Below are positions 32,683 to 44,131 of a stretch of DNA of 64,000 nucleotides, piece after piece. A program made the position numbers and the translations under genes. The notes beneath the pieces are model-generated. The model ran no database searches, was not told where the DNA came from, and was given only the letters and a program-made list of their open reading frames with translations. The stretch's first letter is position 1, and each line of letters starts with the position of its first letter. Source of the DNA: Simmondsia chinensis (Eukaryota; Streptophyta; Magnoliopsida; Caryophyllales; Simmondsiaceae); contig JAGTTD010000002.1 of assembly GCA_018398585.1 (NCBI GenBank), forward strand, positions 31,488,186 through 31,552,185, in the 5' to 3' direction.

Positions 32683-35000
32683 ATCTCCCACTTGTCCTAA
32701 ATCCAATTTATGACAAAGTCCATATTCGCTCCTTTTAAGTTTGAACCAAAAACTTACTGAGCCCAACCCTTAGTGAGCACAATTACCCCATTGTGAAGTC
32801 AGCAATACAATACTGCTTGACATTGCCCTCATTAATGGCTCTCACTCCAAGGGTAAAGACATACTTAGACGTCGAACGTCTATCATATTAATCTGATTGG
32901 AAGTCTTAGATCAGTATAACCAACTGGAACTAGCTCGTCACTTTGAAAGATCAGCATAGGATCTCTAGTTCTTCTCAAGAACTAGAGAAAACATTTCACT
33001 GCCACCTATTCCATTGGACCCAAATTAGACTAACACCTGCATACTATCCCATAGCATGGCAGACATCAAGTCTCGTGCACAACATGGCATACCTGAGGCT
33101 CCCATTGCCAAAGTATATGGAATATTTCTCAATTGCTCCTCCTATTGAGGTGTCTTAGAACACTACTCAAAAGAGATAGGGGCTCCATGCTATACCTTGA
33201 CAACATCTTGTCAATATAAATGGCTAAAGAAAGACCCAACATCCTACTCTTACGACCTCGCAGAAGCTTAATCCTAAGAGTAGAGCTGACTTCTCATATG
33301 TCTTTCATATTGAGCTATCTTGACAACCAAATCTTTACAGCTAATGACACCCCTACATCATTCTCAATGAGTAGTATATCATTGACATACAATACTAAGA
33401 AAGTCACTACTTTCTCTTAATGTCATTTGTACACGCATGGTTCGTTTAACCAATTGCTCAAAATCTATAAGACTTAACTGCTTTATGGTGGCTAAAAGGA
33501 TTAGATTCAATGACACAATCAACCACTAAGGCTCCCGCTATGAACCTGTCAGGTGTCCTAACAATCCTCCCACCCCACTTAAGCTCTCGTGTACCTGGAA
33601 TATTCTGGTTCCTATTAGTAGGTGCATCTAATGCATCCACTATGTCTTGAGTTGTGTCTAGCTATTTAGAATTAGTCTCATTTTCCTTTAATAATATTTT
33701 GTTTTCATTTTTGTAACTTACTTGCAAAATCCTTCTCTAAGTATTTTGCATTGTATTTACAAAAGACCTTTTAAATCAAAACTGTAGAAAAAACCGTCCT
33801 TGTTCCTTTTATTTGTAACACCATTCTGCTGCGGTGTACCCGGAGCAGAAAGCTGAGATCTCATCTCATTTTGCAATTTGGAAATCCAAAAACTCACCAG
33901 AAAAAAATTCACCACCTCGATCTAATCAAAGTGATTTAACTTGTTTACCTAAATGCTTTTCAACATCAGCTTTGTACTCTTTGAACTTTTCAAAAGAGTC
34001 CGACTAATGTTTAATTAGGTAAACATGTACATGCCTTGAGTAATCATCACTAAACGTGAATAAGTACTCGTACCCACCTCTTGCCTGAACATGTATTGGT
34101 CCGCATACATCTATGTGAACCATTTCAAGCAAGCCACCAACCCTGTTGCCTTCACTCTTAAAGACAGAATTGGTCACCTTTCAATCTATGCAGAATTTCC
34201 AAACTGGTAATGACCTCAAGTCCAAAACCCTATCAGTCTATCTTTTATCAGTCTTTGGATCCTACTCGAATTAATGTGACCTAAACGTTGGCGCCATGTG
34301 TAGACAATAGTCCTTTCAAGTTGTTTTCTTTTAGAAGATTGAACAAGTGAACTTACGTTAAATTCATATAAACAATTACCATAGTTTTGATAAGGAAATA
34401 ACATGAATAAACAATTCATTCATGTACATTTGCAAATAAACAATTTATTTCTCATATTAAAATCTCCATTATCAAAATCAATTGAATAACAATTATTCAT
34501 AAAATAAGACATAGAAATTAAATTCTTGTGCAGAGAAGGTTTAAATAATCAATCCTTTAAAACAAAACTCTATCACTATGCTAACATCTCCTACTCTTAA
34601 GACCACTATTATTGTATTCTGCCTGACCATCAGGTACAACACCCATCGTGTAGCCTTTATCCTAACCTGAGCTCCTGTAACGTATTACAGATATGGTCAG
34701 TTGAACCTGAGTTCACCCACCAGGAAACTGGTGGATTCTCAACTACACATGACTCAACTGAGTGAGATATCAACATACCTTCACTAGATGGCTTAGCAAT
34801 CTTTGTAGGAAGAGTAGCTATGTACTTAGTGTAGCTTCTTTTCCAGTGGCCTAGTTTTCTTGCAAACGAAACACTTTTCTTTCGCTAACTTCCTTATGGA
34901 CTTGTTTGCTACAATAACAACCTTGCCATTTCCTTTCTTTCTAGTAGGTCCCTTATGAGTAATAACTAAGTCTAACTTATTTTTTAAGGCAAAGTAATAT
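32683..35000 (-). pseudogene. Copia pol/gag remnant of the 2.2-kb-LTR element
   Basis: On the minus strand the parts in order are a zinc-knuckle trace KCFVCKKTRPLEKK (about 34870-34830), a pre-integrase motif WRQRLGHINSSRIQRLIKDR (near 34290), and integrase segments GGLLEMVHIDVCGPI and GYEYLFTFSDDYSRHVHVYL, then DSFEKFKEYKADVEKHLGK and SDRGGEF (34150-33900). A short RT-proximal fragment (GTRELKWGGRIVRTPDRF) lies at 33600. RT and RNase H are almost absent, so the element is internally deleted and defective. Confidence 0.75.
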
Positions 35001-36897
35001 GGTTCAGTGAGTACATTATGTATTTAAAAACAAGCAAAGTTCACCAGCCCTATCCATATAAAATATTGTAAATGCAAACATATGTGTAATTGTCTAACAA
35101 GAGTCATGTATAATACAGTGATGTATATTCTTTCAATTTAGCATACACAATAAGTCAGATATCCACCAAACTGTACTATCATGCATACAAGGGTAACCCA
35201 AACACACCACTCCTTACTCCCTGGTGGTGGGGTCGCACGAAGCCAGTTCAGGTGAGAATTATTCTCAATTAACCTGTTTTTCTTGTAACGCTTACTAAAC
35301 ATGATTAACTCACCACTTTGCCTTAGTCTCTAACATGACACAATAGAGCTCCTCGGGGAGGCTAATGCATCACGCTAGTCAAGTGTAAACCATTACCTAA
35401 ACCTTCATACAAATACACAAAATACTCTACGGCAGCGTGGTCGCATCGCTTCTTTGCACTTTGGTTTATCCTAAAGAAGTCTAACCCTATAATCTGCAGA
35501 TTGACATCCTTCGCATGGAGGTCTATCGATCTGCTATACTGCTAGACCGGTAATGGAGACCGTGAGGTTACAACAATTGAAAACTCGCTCCCACTTGATT
35601 TTTATAACTAGTGGTTTTTAATTAACTTACATTTACAACCTGGATTATCTCATAATCGCCTTTAGAATCTCATTCTAAGATTAACCAAAATTAATTAATT
35701 AATTAATTCAAAATATTATCATTTTACAGTACTAATTATCTCATAATCTTACATTAGAATCTCATTCTAAAATCCAATCAATAAAATTAATTAATTAATT
35801 TTAATTAAACAATACTAATATTTAATTTAGATTATCACATAATCTAATTTTCAAAATCTAATTCCAAAATTAAATTAAAATAATTTTATTTAAAAATAAT
35901 AGCGATTTTGTGCTTAGACTATCCCATACTCTATTTTTCAGAATCTTATTCTAAAATTAAACAAGCTTAGACTATCCAATAGTCTAGTTTAGAATCTTAT
36001 TCTAAAATTTAATTAACAAAATTTAACTTTTATTTCAAAATTAAAGTTAACTTAGGCTATCTTATAGTCTATTTCAGAATCTTATTCTAAAATAACTTCA
36101 AATAACTTTTATTTAAAATACGCTGATTTACAACTTAAATTATCTCATAATTTAATTTAGAATCTCATTCTAAAAAGAAAATTAATTAATAAAATAATTA
36201 ATCAATAATTGTTATGCAAATCAGTAAATAAATTTTTTTTAACACCTTACACTGACGCCGGCATGACGTCAGCCTCAGCCTGACGCTGACAACCGCGTCA
36301 AAATTTTTTTTTTAATTTTAAAATTATAATATTTAATTTTAAAATAAATTGAATTTAATCTCATTAAATTAATCTTATCCGATCTTGTATAAAATAATTA
36401 AATCTAATCTCATTAGAGCAACTTTATCCATTATTAAAAAAAATATTTAAATCTAATCCTATTAGATCAATTTTGGCCTATTTCATAAATTATGACTGAG
36501 AGCGTACAATCTCATTATAGGAACAACACAATCGCAAATTTATGGGTTGTTCCGAATTAACGATTAATTCATTAACGATTCAAACAATTTAAATCGTCAC
36601 CATAAACAACCTAGTTAACTATTAACTCTTTTAACCGATTTAAACAATTTAAATCGATACTTTAAAATAATCTATTTAACAATTAATTAATTTAATGATT
36701 GAAACAATTTAAATCACAAATACAAACAATCATCTCAATTAATTATTAATTCTTTATTGATTTAAACAATTTAAATCGATAGGTCAAATTAATCTAGTTT
36801 TTCTTCTTAATAAAATCTCTATTTTATTAATTCGCAAATCTATTTATTTCAATCTTATTATACCTTGTCATATATATTATGAATGTAATCAGAGGCT
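35001..36897 (-). other. A/T-rich internal region with short repeated words
   Basis: This is noncoding DNA between gag and the primer site of the copia element. From about 35630 to 36200 a degenerate repeat built on TTAGAATCTCATTCTAAAAT and ATTATCTCATAATCT recurs. From 36540 to 36790 ACAATTTAAATCG recurs about every 70 bp. No reading frame is supported. Confidence 0.65.
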
Positions 36898-36912
36898 GGC
36901 TCTGATACCAAT
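36898..36912 (-). other. Primer-binding site of the 2.2-kb-LTR copia
   Basis: The minus strand reads ATTGGTATCAGAGCC directly after the LTR end. It is an exact initiator-Met tRNA primer site and fixes the element direction. Confidence 0.95.
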
Positions 36913-39129
36913 TGTTGGGAAAAGGATATGAATTTTATTGAAAAATAAACTATGATGCCGACTATTAGGTTCACAGTTTTCAACTATGGTCACAACAATA
37001 GGCACCTATTAGAGCACTTTGAGTAGGAGACTCTTCTCTTTACCTAAGCCCCCGGTCGGAGAGTCACGCTTCGTGACACCTCATGTGTGAGAGTTCCCGG
37101 AAATAGGTTTATCTCTATAAACCCTTTGCCCTAATACCGATAGTTGGGATGAATTCAATAATTCTCCCTAAAGATTACGCAGCAGAACGGGTTTAGAATT
37201 CATAACTCTAAACCTATGGTTGATTTAAAATTCATAATTTTAAATCTACTGACTTAAATTCATAATTTAAATCATCAGATCTAAATTCTTAATTTAGATC
37301 TACAAGCCTTTTACTCTAATACATTCATAACAATACATAAACTTAAACATGTATAATAACGAATACTGTAAATAAATAGAAAATCGAAACTAAAAGAAGA
37401 AGAAAAAAAGAACATACCTGGAGTTGCTTCTATAATAAAGAAAACCAGAAAGACAATAATATTCTTCAAAATAGAGACCCCGAGACCTTCTACCCAATGA
37501 CCTCGAACTGCCCGGAGGGTGGGCTCCGAAAAATATTAAACTGGGTCTCCGAAACAATTTCAGAAACCTTAAAGAAATATTTTGACTTCGATGTCAAACC
37601 TCGGAATAAGCCCCTCTATTTATAGAAATATACCGGAGCGAAAAAATCTAATTATAATTGAAAAAGGATTCGCCAATTTAAGTCAAAACGCAGCGTATCA
37701 TTCAAAACTGAAAACAAAACGAGGCGTTTCAATGCACAGTTCACGCGTGTTTGGGCTTATCATTGCGTGCCACGTGTTGGCATGCGATTGGTCCGTGCCC
37801 AAAGGCGTGGATCCATCCCTTCTGACAATCAGCGGGTGATACGTGTCGCGCGCTAATTGGTCAGTGGCGTTTAACACCGATAAATGCCCATGCTGTATAT
37901 TTTTGCATTTTTTTTATTTTACTTTGTTTTCCACATGTAAAAATTCATCTTATGAATTTTAATTTTCAAAATTATTTTATTTTATAATTTTCAACTTTTA
38001 TTCATCTCATGAATAATGTTTGGCAAAATTAATTTACCCATCTTATGGATAAATAATTCATCTCATGAATTCTTTAATCTTTTTCCAATGGCAATAAAAT
38101 ACAGAGGCTTGCGCAGGGTCCTCAGGGACAATTTAAATCTAACTCCATATGGGTTAAATTAAATCATCTCATGATATTAATTTAATTACCATTTTATGAG
38201 ACTTAATTCCACTAAATAAATCTTACTGCACTCCAGACTTAAATTTTGATTTGATATCTCCCTAATATACTGTATTGATAACAACAACCCCTCCACTAGA
38301 TGTCCATGCCAAAGGATAAATATAACCACTACCATTATCATTCTCACAGCTTTTCCATTTGTTACCGACTCGCCCTTCACTAAATAATTCATTTATACTT
38401 GAACATATTCACAGTATAAATTCTAAATGTCAAACACTTGGAATACTTTGGCCAAAGTTTCCGAACTATTCAAATATTTGTGAATCAACTAAGGGGACAT
38501 CTGTATCTCATAAGAGACTGTAGATTCCCTATTGAATACCTGATCCTTGTCACACTTCACGTCGCTACCCAGTGTACGTGGGATTTCAGTCATTCGTTTT
38601 AGACCTTACTTATAGTACATAAAAGTAACTAACGCTCCATGCACAAGTCCAGAATACGCTCAGGATTTAGAGTCGCCGTTCAAACAGTACAACGTGAATC
38701 ACTCATCTTTGATAGTAGTCTAGAAACAAGTAACCCACATGGTCCAACTCAGTGTGTCAAACACACTAACCTAACACTTTTGGATCTCCATCCATATGAC
38801 CAAGACAAGCCATCTAAAGTGTCACATTATAGTCTTAACATACAAGTGGTTCAAACTTGTCATCGACTACGAGTCTTTCAAACAACAATCCATATCATTT
38901 GTTCCAAGTCTATCTGTGGCTTAGTCTCATAAACCACTTAGAACAAACATGTAAATTGTAGTATGAGGACTACACCCATCTCATGGATGTCTCCCGAAAG
39001 AAAATCACATGCAGTATAAATGCTCACATACACAAATTTAACTAGGAAATGACTGAGACTTCAATTTTATTTATTAATTAAAATAATATATCTAGAATAA
39101 ATCTGGATTTTAGGACACTGTTCCTAACA
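36913..39129 (-). repeat. 5' LTR of the 2.2-kb-LTR copia
   Basis: It is 2217 bp, starts TGTTGGGA and ends TTCCTAACA on the plus strand, and pairs with 30462-32682. A minus-strand TATA box mirrors the other copy near 37620. Confidence 0.9.
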
Positions 39130-39225
39130 AACATAGCTCTGCAATTGGTTCAAATGGCTACTTCTGAATTTGATTTCTTTCCTAATTTTTTTCCTAAATC
39201 ATTGAAATGTCCCCTTTCATTTGCC

Positions 39226-39233
39226 TATAAATA
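39226..39233 (+). promoter_or_regulatory. LTR TATA box
   Basis: TATAAATA in the context CCTATAAATAGGGCTTG is conserved in the 3' LTR at 57537-57544. Confidence 0.75.
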
Positions 39234-39821
39234 GGGCTTGAATGCTTTGGTTTTAATCATCCAATCCTCTCTAAGCATTCTTTATTAAAAGCTCTTGTGC
39301 TTTCATTGTGCTTTAACATTTATAATTTTGTGTTTTTCTTAAAGTTTCCTTAAGCATCATTAGTTCTTTCTATTGTTGATTATTTAAGCTATAATTGGCA
39401 TATCTTTAGCTTTAGCTAAGCTTGATTTATTATCAATTTACTCTTAAAAGAGTGATAATTTTATTGCTTTAGTTCATTTTCTTTTAAAGGTTGGATGTTA
39501 AGCCTATTGTTACAAAAGTATCAACTGTAAAAGGTTGAACCTTGAGATAACATACGAAATGCCTAGATGTAAAGGTTGGATTCTGAGCCTAGATTTTTAA
39601 AAAAATATGATAAAGCTTAGTAAAACGCTCAAGTGGTAAAGAGTAGTCACTTAAGGAGTGGACTAGCTTCCGAGTTAGAAGTGAACCACTATAAAAATCG
39701 TTGCGCATCATTTTCTTCTTACCTTTATTTTTTTATATTTTGTATTCATGGTTTATCGTTCAATTTAATTTTTGGTTCTTAATGTTTAAATTTTTATTTA
39801 TCGCAAAAGAACATCAGTCAT

Positions 39822-39845
39822 CCCCCCCCCCCCCCCCCCCCCCCC
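39822..39845. repeat. Homopolymer of 24 C
   Basis: An unbroken C run lies at the end of the Sirevirus 5' LTR. The 3' LTR is truncated before this point, so no comparison is possible. Confidence 0.95.
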
Positions 39846-39878
39846 TCCCTCCTCTTCGGGTTGCTCTTTAGGCCTCCA

Positions 39879-39891
39879 ATTGGTATCAGAG
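39879..39891 (+). other. Sirevirus primer-binding site
   Basis: TTGGTATCAGAGC is an exact initiator-Met tRNA primer site. Confidence 0.9.
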
Positions 39892-39959
39892 CCAGTACTT
39901 CTTTTTTGGTCTAACAATCTTAGAGTGGTCCTAATTGAAACATTCGCTCCTATCTTGCC

Positions 39960-41745
39960 GAGGGTCAATCGACCGACAAGCCTCCTCTGTTTTTATGGGG
40001 AAAATTTCCCCTATTGGAAACTTAGAATGAGACTTTATATTACATCAATTGAATTTGGTTTTGGCTTATAACAAAAAAGGGTGACTATATACCTTCAAGG
40101 AAAGAAGGAGAGAAAACTATTAAGAAAGAGGAAAATGATCTTATGTAAGATGACAAAGAAAAACTTGCAAAAAATAGAAAAACTCATTATCAATCATTGT
40201 GTGTTATTGCCCCAAATGTCTTTAATCATGTTTCAGGCTGTCAATCAGCAACTAGAATTCCCTCATGAAGGTATGAATCAAGTGAAGTCAATAAAAATCA
40301 ACATGTTGGTAAGATCTTATAAGCTTTTCAAAATGAAACCGGAGGAATCCATAAAAGAAATATAAGCTAGAATTTTTGAACAAACTCCAAGCTCTTGGAA
40401 TTCCCTCATGAAGGTACGAATCAAGTGAAGTCAACAAAAATCAACATGTTGGTAAGATCTTATATGCTTTTCAAAATGAAACCGGAGGAATCCATAAAAG
40501 AAATATAGGCTAGAATTTTTGAACAAACTCCAAGCTCTTGGAAAACCATATTCAAATGAGAAGCAAGTTAGTAATATTCTTAGATGTCTTCCTATTTCAT
40601 GGTAAGGAAAGGTTACTACTATTCACGATGCATATAACCTCTCCTCATATAAATTCAATCAACTAATACCCATGACACTGACATGGAAGAGTTTAAGGAG
40701 GAAGAAAAACAAAAGAAAAGTAAAGACATAGCATTTAAATCATCTTTGAATGATGAAAGTGATGATGAAGTGGTTATATTGGCAAAAAAACATTTTACAA
40801 ACACCTTAAAAGGAAAAGGTTTAAGAAATTTTTTTAAAAAAAGTCCATCTTCCTCCAAAAATGAACCAATTTGCTATGAGGGTGGAGAAATCGAACATCT
40901 TAAAAGAGATTGTTCCAAGCCTAAAAACAAGAAGTCCTTCAACAAATTCAAAATGAGGACGAAAAGGAAGAATGGAAGAAAGCATTTGCAGCTTGGGGAG
41001 ATAGCAATGATGACTCTGATGAAGAAAGTGAAGATGAAGTGGCCAACTTTTGTCTCATGCCCATTGATGATGACAGCATTGAAGAAGATGAGGCAACTGA
41101 TCTATCCTATGATGAACTCGTTGTTGATTTCATGAATTATATGAGAAGTATAACAAAAAATAAAAGAAACGACAGAATGCCTTCATAAAGGGTCTAGAAA
41201 AAAAAGGAATAGAAAAACAGTCAAAATAATATTTTATTGTTTGAACTTGAAAGTGAATCCTTACAAAAAAAGAACGAGTCTTTGAATGATCATATCATAA
41301 AAAAACCTAATGAAAAACAATCCTTGGAAGAAGAGCTTTATTCATATGAGGATGAACAACAAAAATCCAAGGAAGATGATTCACTAGTATTTGAAAGAAA
41401 GAGTAGAAAAACTTTCAAAAATCTCAAATAAGCTTTTCAAAGGGCATTATGAGATACTGTCCTTTTAAAAAACGGTTTACAACAAAGAAGGAATTGGTTA
41501 TAATGGAAATGTTCAAAAGAAATATTTGAATGTACTTTTTTGTCAAAGTCTCCTCACCCCAACAAACTCTATAAGATGTCACTATTGTGGTGACTATTGG
41601 CATATTGTGTACCAATGTCCTTTTAAAAGGAATTTGAGAAAGACAAAAATGGTTTAGTTTCCAAAAGGGTCTCAACTACCAAGCGTCAAGGCTAATAACG
41701 AAGGACCCAAGAAAATTTGGGTACCAAAAAGCTTTTAAATCATGA
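39960..41745 (+). pseudogene. Sirevirus gag with two zinc knuckles
   Basis: The N-terminus shows NRPTSLLCFYGENFPYWKLR, then MRLYITSIEFGF (normally GENFPYWKxRMxIYIxSID). Centrally, an acidic/basic stretch is followed by a zinc knuckle whose second Cys is lost (CYEGGEIEHLKRDC, near 40885). A coiled, charged part follows (SLQKKNESLNDHIIKK). A second, intact CX2CX4HX4C knuckle, CHYCGDYWHIVYQC, lies at 41578-41620. Two or more zinc knuckles and a long gag fit Sireviruses. A 143-bp tandem duplication and many frameshifts destroy the frame. Confidence 0.75.
40255..40540 (+). repeat. 143-bp tandem duplication in gag
   Basis: 40255-40397 and 40398-40540 are near-identical (starting GAATTCCCTCATGAAGGTA). 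I see only about four differences. The length is not a multiple of three, so it shifts the gag frame. Confidence 0.9.
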
Positions 41746-41996
41746 TAGGTATATGAAGATTGGAATCAAGAACCGAAAGTGGTACTTGGATAGTGGTTGC
41801 TCAAAACACATGACCATAGACAAATCCAAGTTCCACTTCGAACACGCCAAGAAAGGGAAAAGTCACTTTTGGCTACAATAAGAATGGAAAAATCATCGGC
41901 ATTAGTAACATTGCATCTAATTTTTCTCCTTGCATTGAAGATGTCTTACTTGTTAAAGGTTTTAAGAATAATCTTCTAAGCATTGGTCAATTATGT

Positions 41997-42046
41997 GCTT
42001 TTGTGGGAGCCCTTGCAGGCACTGGGTTTGTTGTTGTTGTTGTTGT
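41997..42046 (+). mobile_element. 5'-truncated SINE tail (Au-like), 50 bp
   Basis: The tail GCACTGGGTTTGTTGTTGTT, characteristic of plant Au SINEs, is flanked by a perfect 15-bp duplication ATTGGTCAATTATGT (41982-41996 and 42047-42061). Only the 3' end of the SINE was inserted. The duplicated bases are part of the pol coding sequence (IGQLC). Confidence 0.9.
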
Positions 42047-42116
42047 ATTGGTCAATTATGTAATAAAGGCTATTGTGTGAACTTCGAGTAATCTAGATGC
42101 ATAGTTAAACGTGCTA

Positions 42117-42294
42117 AGCTGCTTGGGCGAGAGTAATACCAGGATGGGTGACCTCCAGGGCAGTCCTCGTATTGCCAACCCTAAAAGGTTGGGATCCTCG
42201 GAAACAGCCTCTAGGCAGGGTTACATCCTGAAGGGGTAAGGCTATGTACATTCATCACCTCCCCCCTCCCAACTTAAGCGGGAGCTTGTTGTTG
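42117..42294 (+). mobile_element. SINE with a 5S-rRNA-derived head and Au-like tail, 178 bp
   Basis: The first 60 bp match the 3' half of plant 5S rRNA (GCTTGGGCGAGAGTA, then CCAGGATGGGTGACCTCC and GTCCTCGTATTGC). The middle and end resemble the Au SINE body (GAAACAGCCTC, GGGGTAAGGCTATGTACAT, ending in TTGTTGTTG). The flanks are 15-bp duplications TAGTTAAACGTGCTA (42102-42116) and TAGTTAAACATGCTA (42295-42309) with one mismatch. There are no LTRs, which argues against a Cassandra-type element. Confidence 0.85.
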
Positions 42295-42949
42295 TAGTTA
42301 AACATGCTAAAAAAAATGAATTTTGCTTGTTGGTCTATCATGTAAAAATGTCTATGCGATTGATCTTAATTGTATAGATTCATTAAAATGCTTTAGTGTC
42401 TTGGATGAAAATGATCCATGGATTTGACATTGAAGATTTGGACATGCTAGTATAGACTTGATTCCAAACCTATCAAAAAATGATCTTGTTAGAGGATTGA
42501 AACAAAACTTATATTTGAAAAAGATCATATTTGTGATGCATGTTAATATGGCAAACAAACAATATCTTCATTCAAATCCAAGAATGCAATTTCAATATCA
42601 AGGCATTTTGAATTATTATATATGGACTTTTTGGTCTTACACGACATTTAGGTCTTGGTGGAAAGCGATATGGACTTGGTAACGACTGATGATTACTCAC
42701 GTTTATTTGATATTTATTTCTTTCTCATAAGAGTGAGCCATTTGATAAATTTGAAAAGGTTTTCAAAAGAGTGCAAAATTAAAAAGATTTGGAAATCATT
42801 TCCGTTGAAATAATCGTGGAATGAAATTTGAAAATGACGATTTTGAAAAATATTGTGATTACTTTAGAATCAACCATAATTTTTCGGCTCCTAGAACTCC
42901 TCAACGAAACAGAGGGGTTGAAAGAAAAAAAAAATTCTTGAAAAATGAT

Positions 42950-43010
42950 TATATCGACACACAGAGTTACAGTAAGCAACTCTGTTTTGCTGTGTATCGA
43001 CACACAGGGG
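42950..43010 (+). repeat. Palindromic TATCGACACACA motifs in the Sirevirus body
   Basis: Two copies of a TATCGACACACAG word lie 40 bp apart just downstream of the truncated integrase. They are related to the palindromes in the LTRs. Confidence 0.7.
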
Positions 43011-43396
43011 CCGTCCAGGGCCAACAGTGCACGAGCTGAGCTTATCATGTCTTCTTTTACACTTTACTTCTTCCCCATCTTCACCACTTCACCCTTTCAT
43101 CTTTCTCTCTCACAAATCCTAACCTCTCACTTTTCACAAATATTTCAAGAAAAACTCTTCCAAATTCATCACTTTTTCTCAAATCTCTTACAAATTTTCA
43201 CTAAAAATCAAGTTTTTGTCTTCATTTTAACATAAAAACCTTGGATTTTGTCAAAAGTTCATCTTTTTTACAAAATCTAACTTTTGTCAAAAGTTCATCT
43301 TTTTTACAAAAGCTAACTCAAACACTAAGCCACCAATATTTTTTTTTAAATTTGTTTTTTTTCCCTTCAATATTCTTGCTTTTCTAAGTCAAAAAT
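43011..43396 (+). other. Pre-env leader of the Sirevirus
   Basis: This is pyrimidine-rich, leader-like DNA between pol and the env-like ORF, interrupted at 43397 by a copia element and continuing at 49324. The short direct repeat TTTTGTCAAAAGTTCATC occurs twice (about 43246-43290). No coding sequence is supported. Confidence 0.5.
43392..43396. other. Left 5-bp target duplication (AAAAT)
   Basis: AAAAT is identical to 49324-49328 on the other side of the copia element. Confidence 0.8.
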
Positions 43397-44131
43397 TGTT
43401 AGTGCAAATCTGAAAAATACTTGCAAAATCCTTGCAAACGGGTAACTGGAGGATCTCAGGTGTTGAGGCTATGTAATTACTTTCTTTAAGGTTTATTTTT
43501 GTATACGAAATATCCTCGGGGATACAACAACAACCAATATATGAAGTGAGAATGTGTAAAAGGAGAGATCGATAGAGATGTAGAGAGATTGACGTTTTGT
43601 TTTTCATAAGAACACTCAAGAACACAAAGAACTTTTACTCATAATGTTCTTCAATTTTTTTCCCTTATTCTCATGGATTAATTCCAGTTCATCAAACAAG
43701 TGTCAAATGGGAGAATATATGTGTATACTATGGAAAAAGACGTCCCAGAGAAAAAACCAAGAAGAATCACCAAAAATCGAGAAAGGGGCGCGAAGAAAAC
43801 TGCCAGAAAAGCAATCCTGTGTGTCGACACACAGGGTTACTACAAGATTGTATGTCAACGCACAGCCCCTGTGTGTCGACACACATTGTTTCTCTCCGTG
43901 CGCTTCTGTAAAGGGCTTTGTGTCGACACACGGGCCATTTGTGTCGACACACAACTCTTCCCCCGTGTTTCTGTTGGATTGTGTGTTGACACACATGGCC
44001 CATGTGTTGACACACACCCCTACCACGCATTAAACACTTGAACAAAACTGAGACAATCTCAAACACATCTTATACATATATCAAACAGTGTTTTATATAT
44101 TATTCAACACTCATTTTGAAAATACATCAAC
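43397..44131 (-). repeat. 3' LTR of the complete minus-strand copia
   Basis: It is 735 bp, starts TGTTAGTG and ends CATCAACA. It pairs with 48610-49323. The first 220 bp differ at about 16 positions. The minus strand has a purine-rich tract ATGGTGGGGGAA just outside its high-coordinate end, the polypurine tract. Confidence 0.9.
43815..44025 (-). repeat. Array of TGTGTCGACACA palindromes, 3' LTR
   Basis: Seven exact or near copies of TGTGTCGACACACA occur in about 200 bp, several in pairs such as GTGTCGACACACGGGCCATT followed by another copy. The apparent peptides rich in CVDTH and CVSTH in this region are translations of the repeat and not genes. Confidence 0.9.

Larger units (their letters stand above)
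30462..39129 (-). mobile_element. Copia element with 2.2-kb LTRs inside the Sirevirus 5' LTR
   Basis: Two LTRs of about 2.2 kb flank a 4.2-kb internal region with a decayed pol on the minus strand and an initiator-Met-type primer site next to the 36913 LTR. The flanks are AACAC at 30457-30461 and AACAT at 39130-39134, a 5-bp target duplication with one mutation. The uninterrupted 3' LTR of the Sirevirus has AACACAG at the equivalent place (about 57434). Confidence 0.9.
39130..39878 (+). repeat. Sirevirus 5' LTR, right part
   Basis: AGCTCTGCAATTGGTTCAAA continues the LTR after the inserted copia, as the 3' LTR does near 57443. It includes the TATA box at 39226 and probably ends just before the primer site. 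A C homopolymer lies near its end. Confidence 0.8.
41746..42945 (+). pseudogene. Sirevirus protease and integrase, interrupted by two SINEs
   Basis: The protease part has KNRKWYLDSGCSKHMT with the D-S-G active site, then, across a frameshift, KIIGISNIASNFSPCIEDVL and LLVKGFKNNLLSIGQLC, after which a SINE tail interrupts. Coding resumes with KGYCVNF, is interrupted by the second SINE at R-C-I-V-K-x-A-K, and resumes with CKNVYAIDLN and GHASIDLIPNLSKNDL. Integrase continues as GMKFENDDFEKYCDYFRI and NFSAPRTPQRN, then VERK at 42930. The remaining integrase, RT and RNase H are missing. Confidence 0.8.

Noticed and set aside
42100..42180. A functional 5S rRNA gene
   Set aside because: Only the 3' half of 5S is present. 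It lies between SINE target duplications and has no 5' half or terminator in the right place.
42117..42294. Cassandra (5S-containing TRIM) element
   Set aside because: There is no second LTR copy, no primer site or polypurine tract, and the 15-bp duplications and TTG tail indicate LINE-type insertion.
43815..44025. CRISPR-like array of evenly spaced repeats
   Set aside because: Spacing is irregular, the spacers are conserved between the two LTRs, and the sequence is plant DNA.
43700..44066. Overlapping reading frames on both strands with repeated CVDTH/CVSTH residues
   Set aside because: They are translations of the palindromic DNA repeat in the LTR, present on both strands because the repeat is self-complementary. 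The same applies to 48754-49232.
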